Assembly: GCA_025359865.1 (NCBI GenBank)
Contig: JANYDH010000185.1
Coordinates: 1 to 64,000, forward strand
Length of the DNA: 64,000 bases
Source: Actinomycetes bacterium
Lineage (GTDB): Bacteria; Actinomycetota; Acidimicrobiia; Acidimicrobiales; Ilumatobacteraceae
Direction of reading: 5' to 3'
Part shown: in pieces, positions 1-7,519 of the stretch
Position numbering within the stretch: position 1 is the stretch's first letter
Layout: every line of letters starts with the position of its first letter
The notes under the pieces: generated by a model
Told to the model about the DNA's origin: nothing
Seen by the model: the letters and a program-made list of their open reading frames with translations, nothing else
Databases searched by the model: none
Translations under genes and position numbers: made by a program

Positions 1-94
1 GACGCTCACCATCGAACACACGTAGACACGCCTCAAGATCGGCCGGAGACATCCCACCGATTGCATCAACATCAGGCACAACAAACGAACTCAT
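1..94 (-). CDS. Partial CDS, N-terminal 31 residues of an unidentified protein
   Basis: An open frame reads from an ATG at 94 leftwards off the window edge without a stop. It gives 31 residues beginning MSSFVVPDVDAIGG and ending LRVFDGER. The composition (acidic, with a short amphipathic stretch MSPADLEACLRVF) looks like real coding sequence. It faintly resembles the N-termini of DUF222/HNH-endonuclease (13E12-type) proteins, which are abundant in Actinobacteria, but too little is visible to assign a family. No strong Shine-Dalgarno sequence precedes the ATG. The sequence left of position 1 would settle it. Confidence 0.4.
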   Translation of the reverse strand, partial: MSSFVVPDVDAIGGMSPADLEACLRVFDGER

Positions 95-262
95 CCGACC
101 ATCATCGCAAAAGGGTGTGACACAGTTAAACGAACACGCGTTCGACATAGCCTGTTCGGAGCAGGTCTGCCAGCCGAGGGGTTCGTCGATGCTTGCGGTA
201 CTTCCCACGTCTCTGCGAGTTCCGTGTCATCACTACCCCATCGGCTCGCGACCAAGATGACA

Positions 263-700
263 TCAAGTATCGCGCTGGTGCAGAACGCGGTCGTGATCCT
301 CGATCAACTCGGCCGGCACCGAAAGCACCGAGCTGTCTCCGCCTGGAGCCCACCACACCCACATCAACCGAACCGGCTCAGACAGCGTCTGCATCGCATG
401 CACCTGCCATGGGCGATGCAAGATCACGGCACCAGACACAACCCGACGGCTTGGCTCCCCTTCTGCCTCCCAGACCAGGTGGCCATCGAGTACAACGTAC
501 AGCTCTGGCGCTGGATGCCGATGTGCCGGATAGTGAACGTTGGCAGGCATGTTCAGCGTGCCAACGCGTAACTCACCGGCGGCCTGGAGCGGGCCATCGC
601 CACCAACGATTTCGGTCACCGAGTACAGGGCTTGGAACCACTCCGGGTGGAGCGGCGACCCGCCCCCTGGGGTTCCGTGATCGAGGTGAGAGAATGTCAC
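263..700 (-). CDS. Cupin-domain protein, possibly DMSP-lyase-like
   Basis: This 145-residue protein is a single small cupin. The first cupin motif is clear: YPAHRHPAPELYVVLDG matches H-x-H-x3-E-x6-G, supplying two His and one Glu metal ligands. The second motif is around PWQVHAM, giving the third His. The spacing Y-P-A-H-x-H-P-A-x-E-x-Y resembles cupin DMSP lyases of the DddL/DddQ/DddW type, which cleave dimethylsulfoniopropionate to acrylate and dimethyl sulfide. Many unrelated small cupins share that pattern, so the substrate is only suggested. No signal peptide is seen, so it is probably cytoplasmic. It lies 28 bp downstream of an SDR gene on the same strand and may be co-transcribed with it. 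Confidence 0.6.
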   Translation of the reverse strand: MTFSHLDHGTPGGGSPLHPEWFQALYSVTEIVGGDGPLQAAGELRVGTLNMPANVHYPAHRHPAPELYVVLDGHLVWEAEGEPSRRVVSGAVILHRPWQVHAMQTLSEPVRLMWVWWAPGGDSSVLSVPAELIEDHDRVLHQRDT

Positions 701-728
701 AGCATCGGGGTATTGATGACGCGCACGA

Positions 729-1631
729 TCAGTCTGTGAACGCTGCCAAGGCGGCCATGGATTCGGCTAACAGTTGCGACCGTGGCGGCATACCCGGCAT
801 CTCCTCGGGAATCTCGGGATTCAGTCCCTCGGCGATTCGATGGAAACGTTCGATCGCCAACTCGACGAACTCGGGGTGCGGGAACACCCAATACCGACCA
901 CTGCTGACTGCGTCGATGACCAGGTCGGCGACGAACGCCGGTTGTGTGCCTTCATCGATCGCGCGTTGGACGTGCTTGCGGGTGATGTTCGCGACGGGAT
1001 CGATCTCGGGCTTGTCACCTAGCTCGGCGGGCCAGTTCCGATCGGAATCCATGATGCCGGTACGCACCCAGCCAGGGCACAAACAGCTCACGCCAATTGG
1101 CAATTGAGCGGACTGCATCGAGTTGAACAGCCCCTCGGTGAGGGCCACGACGGCGTGCTTGCTGGCGTCGTATGGCGCGGCCATTCCAGGCCACAGGCCA
1201 GCGATGGACGCAGTGTTGACGATGTGGCCGCCGCCGCCCATCACCAAGTGCGGCAGAAACGCGCGGACACCATGAACAACTCCCCAAAAGTTGACACCCA
1301 TCGTCCATTCCCAACTCGCGAGCGGCCCGGTCCAAGGGTCTGCGATCCCGGCGACACCGGCGTTGTTGCACACGACATGCACCCCACCGAATCGTTCGAC
1401 TGTAACTGCAGCGAGTTGATCGACCTCCTGATGCTTGCTGACGTCGGTGTGGATCGCGAGTACGTCGACACCCAATGCGCTGATCTCGGCTTGCGCCCGC
1501 TCGAGGGCATCATCTTGCACATCTGCGATCACGATCGACAGGCCCTTGCCTGCAAAGGCTTTCGCCAGCGCAAGTCCGATACCGGACCCGCCCCCCGTAA
1601 CAACAGCAACCTTGCCGGCCCCAAGCTCCAT
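729..1631 (-). CDS. SDR family oxidoreductase
   Basis: This is a 300-residue classical short-chain dehydrogenase with an NAD(P)-dependent Rossmann fold. The cofactor motif TGGGSGIG is near residue 12, the structural NNAG near 90, and the catalytic Tyr-x-x-x-Lys as YDASKHA near 160, preceded by a Ser-containing strand (NTASIAG). An acidic residue at the end of beta-2 (VIADV) favours NAD(H). The C-terminus is about 40 residues longer than a minimal SDR. It lies upstream of the cupin gene and 48 bp downstream of a second SDR, all on the minus strand, so the three probably form one transcript. The substrate is unknown; the surroundings suggest oxidation of a hydroxyl on a lipid or steroid-like substrate. 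Confidence 0.85.
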   Translation of the reverse strand: MELGAGKVAVVTGGGSGIGLALAKAFAGKGLSIVIADVQDDALERAQAEISALGVDVLAIHTDVSKHQEVDQLAAVTVERFGGVHVVCNNAGVAGIADPWTGPLASWEWTMGVNFWGVVHGVRAFLPHLVMGGGGHIVNTASIAGLWPGMAAPYDASKHAVVALTEGLFNSMQSAQLPIGVSCLCPGWVRTGIMDSDRNWPAELGDKPEIDPVANITRKHVQRAIDEGTQPAFVADLVIDAVSSGRYWVFPHPEFVELAIERFHRIAEGLNPEIPEEMPGMPPRSQLLAESMAALAAFTD

Positions 1632-1679
1632 CAGTTCCCCCTGCTCGATGTTCGGCGCCGACGCTACTTTAGTGCGGTG

Positions 1680-2525
1680 CTAGGCGCCGTCAGGGAACAA
1701 CAACGCGTTGGCAGCGGGCACGAAGGATTCGAAGGTGCCGGTCTGGCGCCACAACTCGACGAATCCCTCGGCGTCGGCGCCGACGAGGACGTGTAGCGGA
1801 CTTGCCGGATCGGCGACCGCAGCAACGATGGCATCGGCCACCGGGCTTGGGTCTCCGCCCCCTTCGAGCAGGGTCTTGGTCAGCACCATCACGGCCTGGG
1901 CCACGTCGATGTAGGGCGAGGTGAGGTCGAGTTGGCCTCTCAGGAGATCGACGGTTTCGGTCAGTGCCGTGTCGTAGTAGCCGGGCTCGATGCACACGAC
2001 GCGGACGCCGAACGGCGCCACCTCGGCTGCCAACGACTCCGAGAGCGCGCCGATCGCGTGCTTACTGGCAGCGTAGAAGCCATAGGTAGGAAATGCTGGG
2101 AGGCGGGCAGTGACCGAACTGACGTTGACGACGACGCCACTGCCCTGCGTGCGCATCGCAGGCAGCACCAGGCGCGCCATCCGGACAGGACCCCAGAAGT
2201 TGGTCTCCATCGTCGTGCGAGCCTGATCTTCTGGAAAGTCCTCGACGGGACCCGTCAAACCCACGCCCGCGTTGTTGACGAGCACGTCGATGCGACCGTG
2301 CCGGTGCAGCACGTCGGCAACCGCCGCCGAAGCGGATTCCACGCTGGTGACATCGAGCGCGACGACCTCTACCTGGACACCGGCTTCGGCCGCTGCCTTG
2401 TGAAGCGCATCGGCTTTCGCGGTGTTGCGCATGGTCGCGACAACCGTGTCGCCGTTGCCCGCGAACGCAATGGCGGTACGCAGCCCGATACCTGTCGAAC
2501 AGCCAGTGATCAAGACAACAGACAT
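1680..2525 (-). CDS. SDR family oxidoreductase
   Basis: This is a second short-chain dehydrogenase, about 281 residues from the chosen start. TGCSTGIG occupies the cofactor-binding turn, NNAG follows near residue 85, and the catalytic motif is YAASKHA. ATMRN after beta-2 lacks the NAD-type Asp and suggests NADP(H). The frame stays open another 17 codons upstream, but the ATG at 2525 is chosen because GGAGGGGG lies just before it and the Rossmann strand begins straight after it (MSVVLITG). It is divergent from the DUF35/thiolase genes; the roughly 180 bp between them should hold both promoters. The sequence type resembles retinol/steroid-dehydrogenase-like SDRs, but the substrate cannot be read from it. 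Confidence 0.85.
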   Translation of the reverse strand: MSVVLITGCSTGIGLRTAIAFAGNGDTVVATMRNTAKADALHKAAAEAGVQVEVVALDVTSVESASAAVADVLHRHGRIDVLVNNAGVGLTGPVEDFPEDQARTTMETNFWGPVRMARLVLPAMRTQGSGVVVNVSSVTARLPAFPTYGFYAASKHAIGALSESLAAEVAPFGVRVVCIEPGYYDTALTETVDLLRGQLDLTSPYIDVAQAVMVLTKTLLEGGGDPSPVADAIVAAVADPASPLHVLVGADAEGFVELWRQTGTFESFVPAANALLFPDGA

Positions 2526-2703
2526 GAACTCCCCCTCCGGTGACGGCGGCGCTGCCACGAGACAACGATAGTCCACCGGTGGTACAGCCGATTTCAGCGT
2601 CCCCTATTTCCCCCACTCCCGTGATTCTGAATCGGTCCGCTAATTGATCAGGTGGTTAGTTCTCGGCTATGGTTGCGGATCTCGACGTGCAGGGGGAAAC
2701 GTG

Positions 2704-3135
2704 ATGAAGCAAATTCCGGTCGAAGAGGGCGTGTTCACATGGCCATCCGACACTCCACATCTGCTCGGCAGTCGTTGCACCGCGTGCGGGAACCACATGT
2801 TCCCCACCCAGAGCGGCTGCCCGCGCTGCGCCGGAGACGAGACCGAGACCGTGGAACTGGCGCGCCGGGGCACCCTGTGGACGTGGACCGTGCAGGGGTT
2901 TGCGCCCAAGGCTCCGCCGTACATGGGTGACGCCGACCCGAAAACCTTCAAGGCATTCGGTGTGGGCTACATCCAGCTCCCGGGCGAGGTCAAGGTCGAG
3001 GCGCGGCTTACCGAATCCGATCCGACCAAGTTAAAGATCGGGATGGAGATGGAACTCACGCTCGTCCCGCTCTACACCAACGACGACGGCGACGAAGTGA
3101 TGACATTCGCCTTCCAACCTGTCACCTCCGCGTGA
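2704..3135 (+). CDS. Zn-ribbon/OB-fold protein (DUF35 family), partner of a thiolase
   Basis: This is a 143-residue two-domain protein. A rubredoxin-like zinc ribbon with CTAC and CPRC lies near residues 25-45, followed by a small OB-fold that contains WTWTVQGFAPKAPPY. DUF35 proteins often form complexes with thiolase-like enzymes of acyl-CoA metabolism; in steroid degradation a DUF35 domain pairs with the aldolase Ltp2. The thiolase gene starts 70 bp downstream, which fits such a pair. AGGGGGAA is placed to serve either the GTG at 2701 or the ATG at 2704; the ATG is preferred. Confidence 0.8.
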   Translation: MKQIPVEEGVFTWPSDTPHLLGSRCTACGNHMFPTQSGCPRCAGDETETVELARRGTLWTWTVQGFAPKAPPYMGDADPKTFKAFGVGYIQLPGEVKVEARLTESDPTKLKIGMEMELTLVPLYTNDDGDEVMTFAFQPVTSA

Positions 3136-3155
3136 ACAACGACATGCAAGCAACT

Positions 3156-3191
3156 ACGAGCACCAACGTTCAGACGAGCACCAACGTTCAG
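3156..3191. repeat. Perfect 18-bp tandem duplication between the DUF35 and thiolase genes
   Basis: The unit ACGAGCACCAACGTTCAG occurs twice back to back in the 70-bp intergenic gap. The second copy ends about 14 bp before the thiolase ATG, just upstream of an AAGGGA that may be its ribosome-binding site. It looks like a simple slippage duplication. Confidence 0.9.
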
Positions 3192-3205
3192 AAGGGATCC
3201 CAACG

Positions 3206-4354
3206 ATGAGCGACGACGTAGCAATCATCGGTATCGGTATGCACGAGTTCGGCCGGCACCCCGGCGTGTCCGGAATGGACCAAGGGGTCATCGCCGTCCG
3301 CCGGGCATTGGCCGATGCCGGGCTGGCCTGGAACGACATGGAGTTCGCGTTCGGTGGCAGTTTGGCTGCTGGCGCGGCCGACACCATGGTGTCGCAGTTG
3401 GGACTCACCGGCTTGCAGTTCATCAATGTCGCGAATGGCTGTGCCACCGGCGGGTCAGCGTTGTTCTCCGCATTCAGCACGATCAAGTCGGGCATGTGCG
3501 ACATCGGGATCGCGATCGGGTTCGACAAGCACGAAGCCGGCGCATTCCGCGTCAACACCCGTGGCTCAGGTCTGGGCGACTGGTACGGCGCATCAGGCAT
3601 GGCGCTCACCACGCAGTTCTTCGGGATGAAGATCAATCGCTACATGCATGAGTACGGCATCACCGAGGATTCGCTCGCCAAGGTTGCTTCCAAGGCCTTC
3701 CGAAACGGGTCGAAGAACCCAATGGCATGGCGGCGTCGGCCGATCAGTGAAGACGAAGTGAAGCAATCGGCAATGTTGTCGTACCCGCTCACCCAGTACA
3801 TGTTCTGCTCACCGGGGGAAGGCGGCGTCGCACTCATTTTAGCCAAGGCCGATCGCGCCCGCGAGCTCGTCAAGAACCCGATCTTCTTGAAGGCCACCGT
3901 GGTGCGTTCACGTCGGTTCGGCTCGTTCGAGGTGCTCGCGCCGTCCATTGCTCTGGAGCACAATGCTGGGCCGACCGTCGATGCGTCGAAGGCCGCGTTC
4001 GAGATGGCCGGCATCGGCCCCAAAGACGTCGATGTCGCTCAACTCCAAGACACCGAAGCCGGTGCTGAGATCATGCACATGGCCGAGAACGGCTTCTGCG
4101 AACACGGCGAGCAAGAGGCCATGATCGAAGCCGGCGCGACCGAGATCAACGGACGCTTCCCCGTCAACACCGATGGCGGATGCCTGGCCAACGGAGAACC
4201 AGTCGGTGCGTCGGGCTTGCGCCAGGTGTACGAGAACGTGTTGCAGTTGCGCGGCGACGCTGGCGACCGCCAGGTGCCCAACAACCCCAAGGTTGCCTAC
4301 ACGCACGTCTACGGCGCGCCCGGCATCTCAGGCGTCACGATCCTCAGTCGCTGA
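3206..4354 (+). CDS. Thiolase-fold protein of the lipid-transfer/SCP-x type, with non-canonical catalytic motifs
   Basis: This 382-residue thiolase-fold enzyme probably cleaves or rearranges a beta-oxo- or beta-hydroxyacyl-CoA, working with the adjacent DUF35 protein. A cysteine at about 79 in NGCATGG is at the position of the nucleophilic Cys. The usual C-terminal motif GHPxGATG is replaced by GEPVGASG, so the active-site His is a Glu (about residue 331). The final Cys-containing glycine loop is replaced by VYGAPGISG with no Cys. Such changes are expected in SCP-x/Ltp-like aldolases rather than ordinary thiolases. It is followed 30 bp later by a VOC gene on the same strand. The family is secure, the reaction is not. 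Confidence 0.8.
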   Translation: MSDDVAIIGIGMHEFGRHPGVSGMDQGVIAVRRALADAGLAWNDMEFAFGGSLAAGAADTMVSQLGLTGLQFINVANGCATGGSALFSAFSTIKSGMCDIGIAIGFDKHEAGAFRVNTRGSGLGDWYGASGMALTTQFFGMKINRYMHEYGITEDSLAKVASKAFRNGSKNPMAWRRRPISEDEVKQSAMLSYPLTQYMFCSPGEGGVALILAKADRARELVKNPIFLKATVVRSRRFGSFEVLAPSIALEHNAGPTVDASKAAFEMAGIGPKDVDVAQLQDTEAGAEIMHMAENGFCEHGEQEAMIEAGATEINGRFPVNTDGGCLANGEPVGASGLRQVYENVLQLRGDAGDRQVPNNPKVAYTHVYGAPGISGVTILSR

Positions 4355-4384
4355 TCAGCCCATCTCAGTGATTGGCCCTCGCTC

Positions 4385-4852
4385 ATGATCGACTATCAGA
4401 AGCTGTACCACACCGGGGTTCGCGTCCCTGATCTCGACGCGGCAATGGCCGAGATCGGTGCCACGCTCGGCGTCACCTGGGCGTCGGTCGTCACCAACCC
4501 GGGCCAGCAGGTGTGGACACCCGAAGACGGCCTACAGGAAGTGCCGTTGCGGTTCACGTACTCGTGTGAAGGGCCACAACACATCGAACTACTCGAAGGC
4601 GCTCCCGGCTCGGTGTGGGACGGCAGGCAAGCGCCCGGTGTCCACCACGTCGGTGTCTGGGTCGACGATGTGGCCGCCGAGACCACCCGCTTGCTCGACG
4701 CCGGATGGTCGTTACGTGCTGCGCAAGCACCTCCGGACCAGGGATACGGCGTGTTCACCTATGTGCAACCACCCACGGGCATGCTGGTCGAGTTGGTCTG
4801 GTCGGTCGTTGCTCCCAGGTTCGAGCAATGGTGGGCCGGCGGCGGCCTCTGA
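4385..4852 (+). CDS. VOC (glyoxalase-fold) family protein
   Basis: This 155-residue protein has two beta-alpha-beta-beta-beta modules typical of the vicinal oxygen chelate fold. HTGVRVPDLDAAMAEIG opens the first module (metal-ligand His near residue 9). HHVGVWVDDV opens the second near residue 80, and a Glu-containing strand MLVELVW closes it. Such proteins can be epimerases, isomerases or dioxygenases, for example methylmalonyl-CoA epimerase or ketosteroid-isomerase-like enzymes. It is the last gene of the DUF35-thiolase-VOC set and converges with an SDR gene whose stop is 9 bp away. Confidence 0.75.
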   Translation: MIDYQKLYHTGVRVPDLDAAMAEIGATLGVTWASVVTNPGQQVWTPEDGLQEVPLRFTYSCEGPQHIELLEGAPGSVWDGRQAPGVHHVGVWVDDVAAETTRLLDAGWSLRAAQAPPDQGYGVFTYVQPPTGMLVELVWSVVAPRFEQWWAGGGL

Positions 4853-4860
4853 CCACCTGC

Positions 4861-5670
4861 TCAGCGCAGCAAGGCGCCGGCGTCGACGGGAACAACGACG
4901 CCGGTGACCCATGCAGACAGATCACTGCATAGGAACAACACCACCCGCGCAACGTCGTCGGGTACACCGGCCCGATCAGCAAGCAGGTTGTGCGAGAGAC
5001 GTGACCGGACATCGAGTCCGGCAGCCGCAAGCGGTGCCAACTGGTCTTCGACGCCCGGGGTGAGGATCACGCCCGGCGCGACGGCATTGACACGGATGTT
5101 CAGCGGCGCAAGCTCGAGCGCAAGGTTCTTCGTCAGCCCGACCACGGCATGTTTCGACGCCACATACGCGCTGATTCCCGCTGCGACCGACAACCCAGTG
5201 ATGCTGGCCAGGTTCACGATCGCACCGCCCGCTGTCATCTGCTTGGCCGCCTCACGGGTGCCGGCGAACGTGCCGCGCAGGTTGACCCGCATCATCGTGT
5301 CGATGAAGTCATCGGCCGCGTCGATGGCCGGCCCGGTAGTGGGAAAGATGCCTGCGTTGTTGATCCAGATGTCGAGTGACCCAGTCTCGGCCACCGCACG
5401 CTCTGCCACCGCAGCGAGCGTGGCGGAGTCGGTCACGTCGACGTGCGCGCCGACAACGGTGCCGCCTGTTTCATGGGCCAACTGTGCGGCGGTTGTCGAT
5501 GCCGCGTCGAGGTCGAGATCGGCGAGCACGACCACCGCGCCTGCCTCGGCGAGTCGACGACCAATGGCCGCTCCGATACCACGGGCACCACCGGTGACGA
5601 CCGCTGTTCTACCGGCAAGCGAGACAAGTTGCCCGATTCCCGTTTCGGTGTGGTCAGGAACGCTCGGCAT
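4861..5670 (-). CDS. SDR family oxidoreductase
   Basis: This is a 269-residue short-chain dehydrogenase. It has TGGARGIGAAIG for cofactor binding, VLADLD at the end of beta-2 (NAD-type Asp), NNAGIFP near residue 105, and YVASKHAV as the catalytic Tyr/Lys motif. The C-terminus VPVDAGALLR matches the dimer-interface tail of the FabG/3-oxoacyl reductase-like group. It starts only 3 bp after the stop of the P450 gene on the same strand, so the two are almost certainly co-transcribed. The P450 would install a hydroxyl that an SDR could oxidise; that functional link is inferred. Confidence 0.85.
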   Translation of the reverse strand: MPSVPDHTETGIGQLVSLAGRTAVVTGGARGIGAAIGRRLAEAGAVVVLADLDLDAASTTAAQLAHETGGTVVGAHVDVTDSATLAAVAERAVAETGSLDIWINNAGIFPTTGPAIDAADDFIDTMMRVNLRGTFAGTREAAKQMTAGGAIVNLASITGLSVAAGISAYVASKHAVVGLTKNLALELAPLNIRVNAVAPGVILTPGVEDQLAPLAAAGLDVRSRLSHNLLADRAGVPDDVARVVLFLCSDLSAWVTGVVVPVDAGALLR

Positions 5671-5673
5671 GTT

Positions 5674-6945
5674 TCAACTCTCGCTTCTTGCTCGGAACCC
5701 GGTGTGTAGTGATCGCAACGACCGCAGGCTGTAATTCGGTTGGATGGTGAACTCGGTCTCACCGTCGATGAACCACAAGTCATCGAACCTGTCGACGATC
5801 GCCCGAAAGCCATGCAGCAGTTCGCGCCGAGCGAGCGGCGCACCCAGGCAATGGTGCACGCCGAACCCGAACGCAAGGTGCTGGCGAGCATCGGTGCGTT
5901 CGAGGTTGAAGTCGTCGGGACGATCGAACTCACGGTCGTCACGATTGGCGGCGCCATACCTGATGCTCACCATCGAGCCCGCTGGGATGACCACACCATG
6001 CATCTCGACGTCGACCGTGGCGGTACGAAACAGCGCCTGCACCGGGCTCTCCAAGCGGAGTACCTCTTCGACCAACACCGGAAGATACGTCTCGGGATCA
6101 GCCTTTAGGATCGCCCATTGGTCGGGGTTGTCGACCAACAGCATCACACCGGCTGACAGGGCGTTCGTTGAGGTTTCCGAGCCGCCGACGAACGTGTCGG
6201 CCATCATCTCGGCGTGCAACTCTTCGTCGGTGAGTGTGCGTCCCCATTCCGGGATGACCGTATTGACGATGTCGGACAGCAGCGTCTCGTCGGGCTCACG
6301 CCGAAGTCGTTCGAAGATCGGCTGGAAGTAGTGCTGGGCCTCGATCTCCATCTCGGTCGACCAGATCACTTCCTCGGCCGTCTGCATGAGCCCCAGCCGC
6401 TGTACCCAGGCATCGGTCCAGGCTTTGATCCTCCAGATGTCATCCAGGTTGGCGCCCATCTGCAGACCAATCATCATCAACGGCAACGGAACGGCGAACT
6501 GGCGCACCCAGTCACACCGGCCGGCGCCGATGAACTCGTCGATCAGACGATGGGCCGTTGCCTCGATCTCGGGTTCGAGCTCACGGATGCGGGCCGGGCG
6601 GAAGGCGTGATTGAACAGACCGCGCATCTCACGGTGATTGGGGTCATTGCGACTGGCGAGTGTTCGACCTGGCACCCAGCCCTTCTCTGCGTAGATCGCG
6701 TGCACGATCTCGGACCGCCGATCTCGGCGGCCGACCGGCCGCTCACTGGAGAATCGCTCGGCGTCTTGGAGTACTGCCTTCACATCACCGTGGCGCGAGA
6801 TCACCCACATCCGCACGCGCTCGTCGTACCACACGGGGGCCTCGTCGCGCAGTGTGCGATACGCCGGGTACGGACAGTCGTTGATTGCAGCATCGAAGAA
6901 GTCGACCTGCCCCAACGGCACCGGCTGGTCGATCCCGGCCCACAT
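5674..6945 (-). CDS. Cytochrome P450
   Basis: This is a soluble bacterial class I P450 of about 423 residues from the chosen start. The heme-binding motif FGFGVHHCLG carries the thiolate Cys, with EVLR (ExxR) upstream and an I-helix oxygen-activation motif GGSETS. The N-terminus FFDAAINDCPYPAYRTLRDEAPVW is typical of actinobacterial P450s acting on steroids, terpenes or fatty acids. The frame is open for 55 further codons upstream, but that stretch is Trp/Cys-rich and non-P450-like, and GGGGAA precedes the ATG at 6945, so that start is used. No ferredoxin or ferredoxin reductase gene is in the cluster, so redox partners must be encoded elsewhere. Confidence 0.9.
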   Translation of the reverse strand: MWAGIDQPVPLGQVDFFDAAINDCPYPAYRTLRDEAPVWYDERVRMWVISRHGDVKAVLQDAERFSSERPVGRRDRRSEIVHAIYAEKGWVPGRTLASRNDPNHREMRGLFNHAFRPARIRELEPEIEATAHRLIDEFIGAGRCDWVRQFAVPLPLMMIGLQMGANLDDIWRIKAWTDAWVQRLGLMQTAEEVIWSTEMEIEAQHYFQPIFERLRREPDETLLSDIVNTVIPEWGRTLTDEELHAEMMADTFVGGSETSTNALSAGVMLLVDNPDQWAILKADPETYLPVLVEEVLRLESPVQALFRTATVDVEMHGVVIPAGSMVSIRYGAANRDDREFDRPDDFNLERTDARQHLAFGFGVHHCLGAPLARRELLHGFRAIVDRFDDLWFIDGETEFTIQPNYSLRSLRSLHTGFRARSES

Positions 6946-6985
6946 CACACAATTCCCCGCTGCACGACCACACAGCCTAGATTTC

Positions 6986-7000
6986 CTTTGGGGGCCAAAG
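6986..7000. promoter_or_regulatory. Small inverted repeat in the divergent P450 / NTF2-like promoter region
   Basis: CTTTGG and CCAAAG form a 6-bp inverted repeat around GGG, in the 145-bp gap between the divergent P450 and SnoaL-like genes. Its position about 40 bp upstream of the P450 start is suitable for an operator, but the repeat is short and no regulator gene is adjacent. Confidence 0.25.
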
Positions 7001-7090
7001 AGAAGGCGGGGGAACATGCCGACTCGACAATCGCCAGACCAGCGCCACACCAACGACCACAACCCAAGCCCACACCAGCAGGGAATCCAC

Positions 7091-7519
7091 ATGGCACACG
7101 ATGCAATCACCGACCTCGTCCACCGCTACGCCGATGCAGTCGTCCATCGTGACGGCGATCAGTGGGGCTCTACCTGGGCCGCCGACGCGCGCTGGCTGCT
7201 CACCAAGGATTACGACATCTCCGGTCGCGAAGCCATCCTGGCGTTGTGGCACGGTGCCATGGGCGGATTCGACGCGGTCATTCAGAACGTGCTCAACGGA
7301 ACCGCCGAGATCGACGAAGCGGCCGGAACCGGAACGGGTCGGTGGTACATCCACGAGCACTTCCGACGTGCCGGCGGTGACGTCGGGATTCTGCTCGCGC
7401 ACTACGACGACACCTACGTGATCGAAGACGGACGTTGGTGCTTCGCAACGCGGACGCTCGTCGCCCACTATCAAGGCGCGCCCGATCTCTCGGGGAAGTT
7501 TCTCAACGCCGTGACGTGA
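7091..7519 (+). CDS. SnoaL/NTF2-like superfamily protein
   Basis: This 142-residue protein has the NTF2/ketosteroid-isomerase fold signature. An N-terminal amphipathic helix (ITDLVHRYADAVVHRD) is followed by TWAADARWLL, a long beta-sheet with a conserved HEHF, and the tail RWCFATRTLVAHY. Members include ketosteroid isomerases, polyketide cyclases and small dehydratases; no decisive active-site residue can be identified here. The ATG at 7091 was chosen because homology-like sequence begins there, although the frame is open further upstream. Its stop overlaps the GTG that begins the remaining reading frame of the cyclase-like pseudogene. Confidence 0.7.
   Translation: MAHDAITDLVHRYADAVVHRDGDQWGSTWAADARWLLTKDYDISGREAILALWHGAMGGFDAVIQNVLNGTAEIDEAAGTGTGRWYIHEHFRRAGGDVGILLAHYDDTYVIEDGRWCFATRTLVAHYQGAPDLSGKFLNAVT

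Noticed and set aside
193-1107. 304-codon plus-strand frame
   Set aside because: It lies antisense to the cupin and SDR genes, which show clear family motifs; this frame has none.
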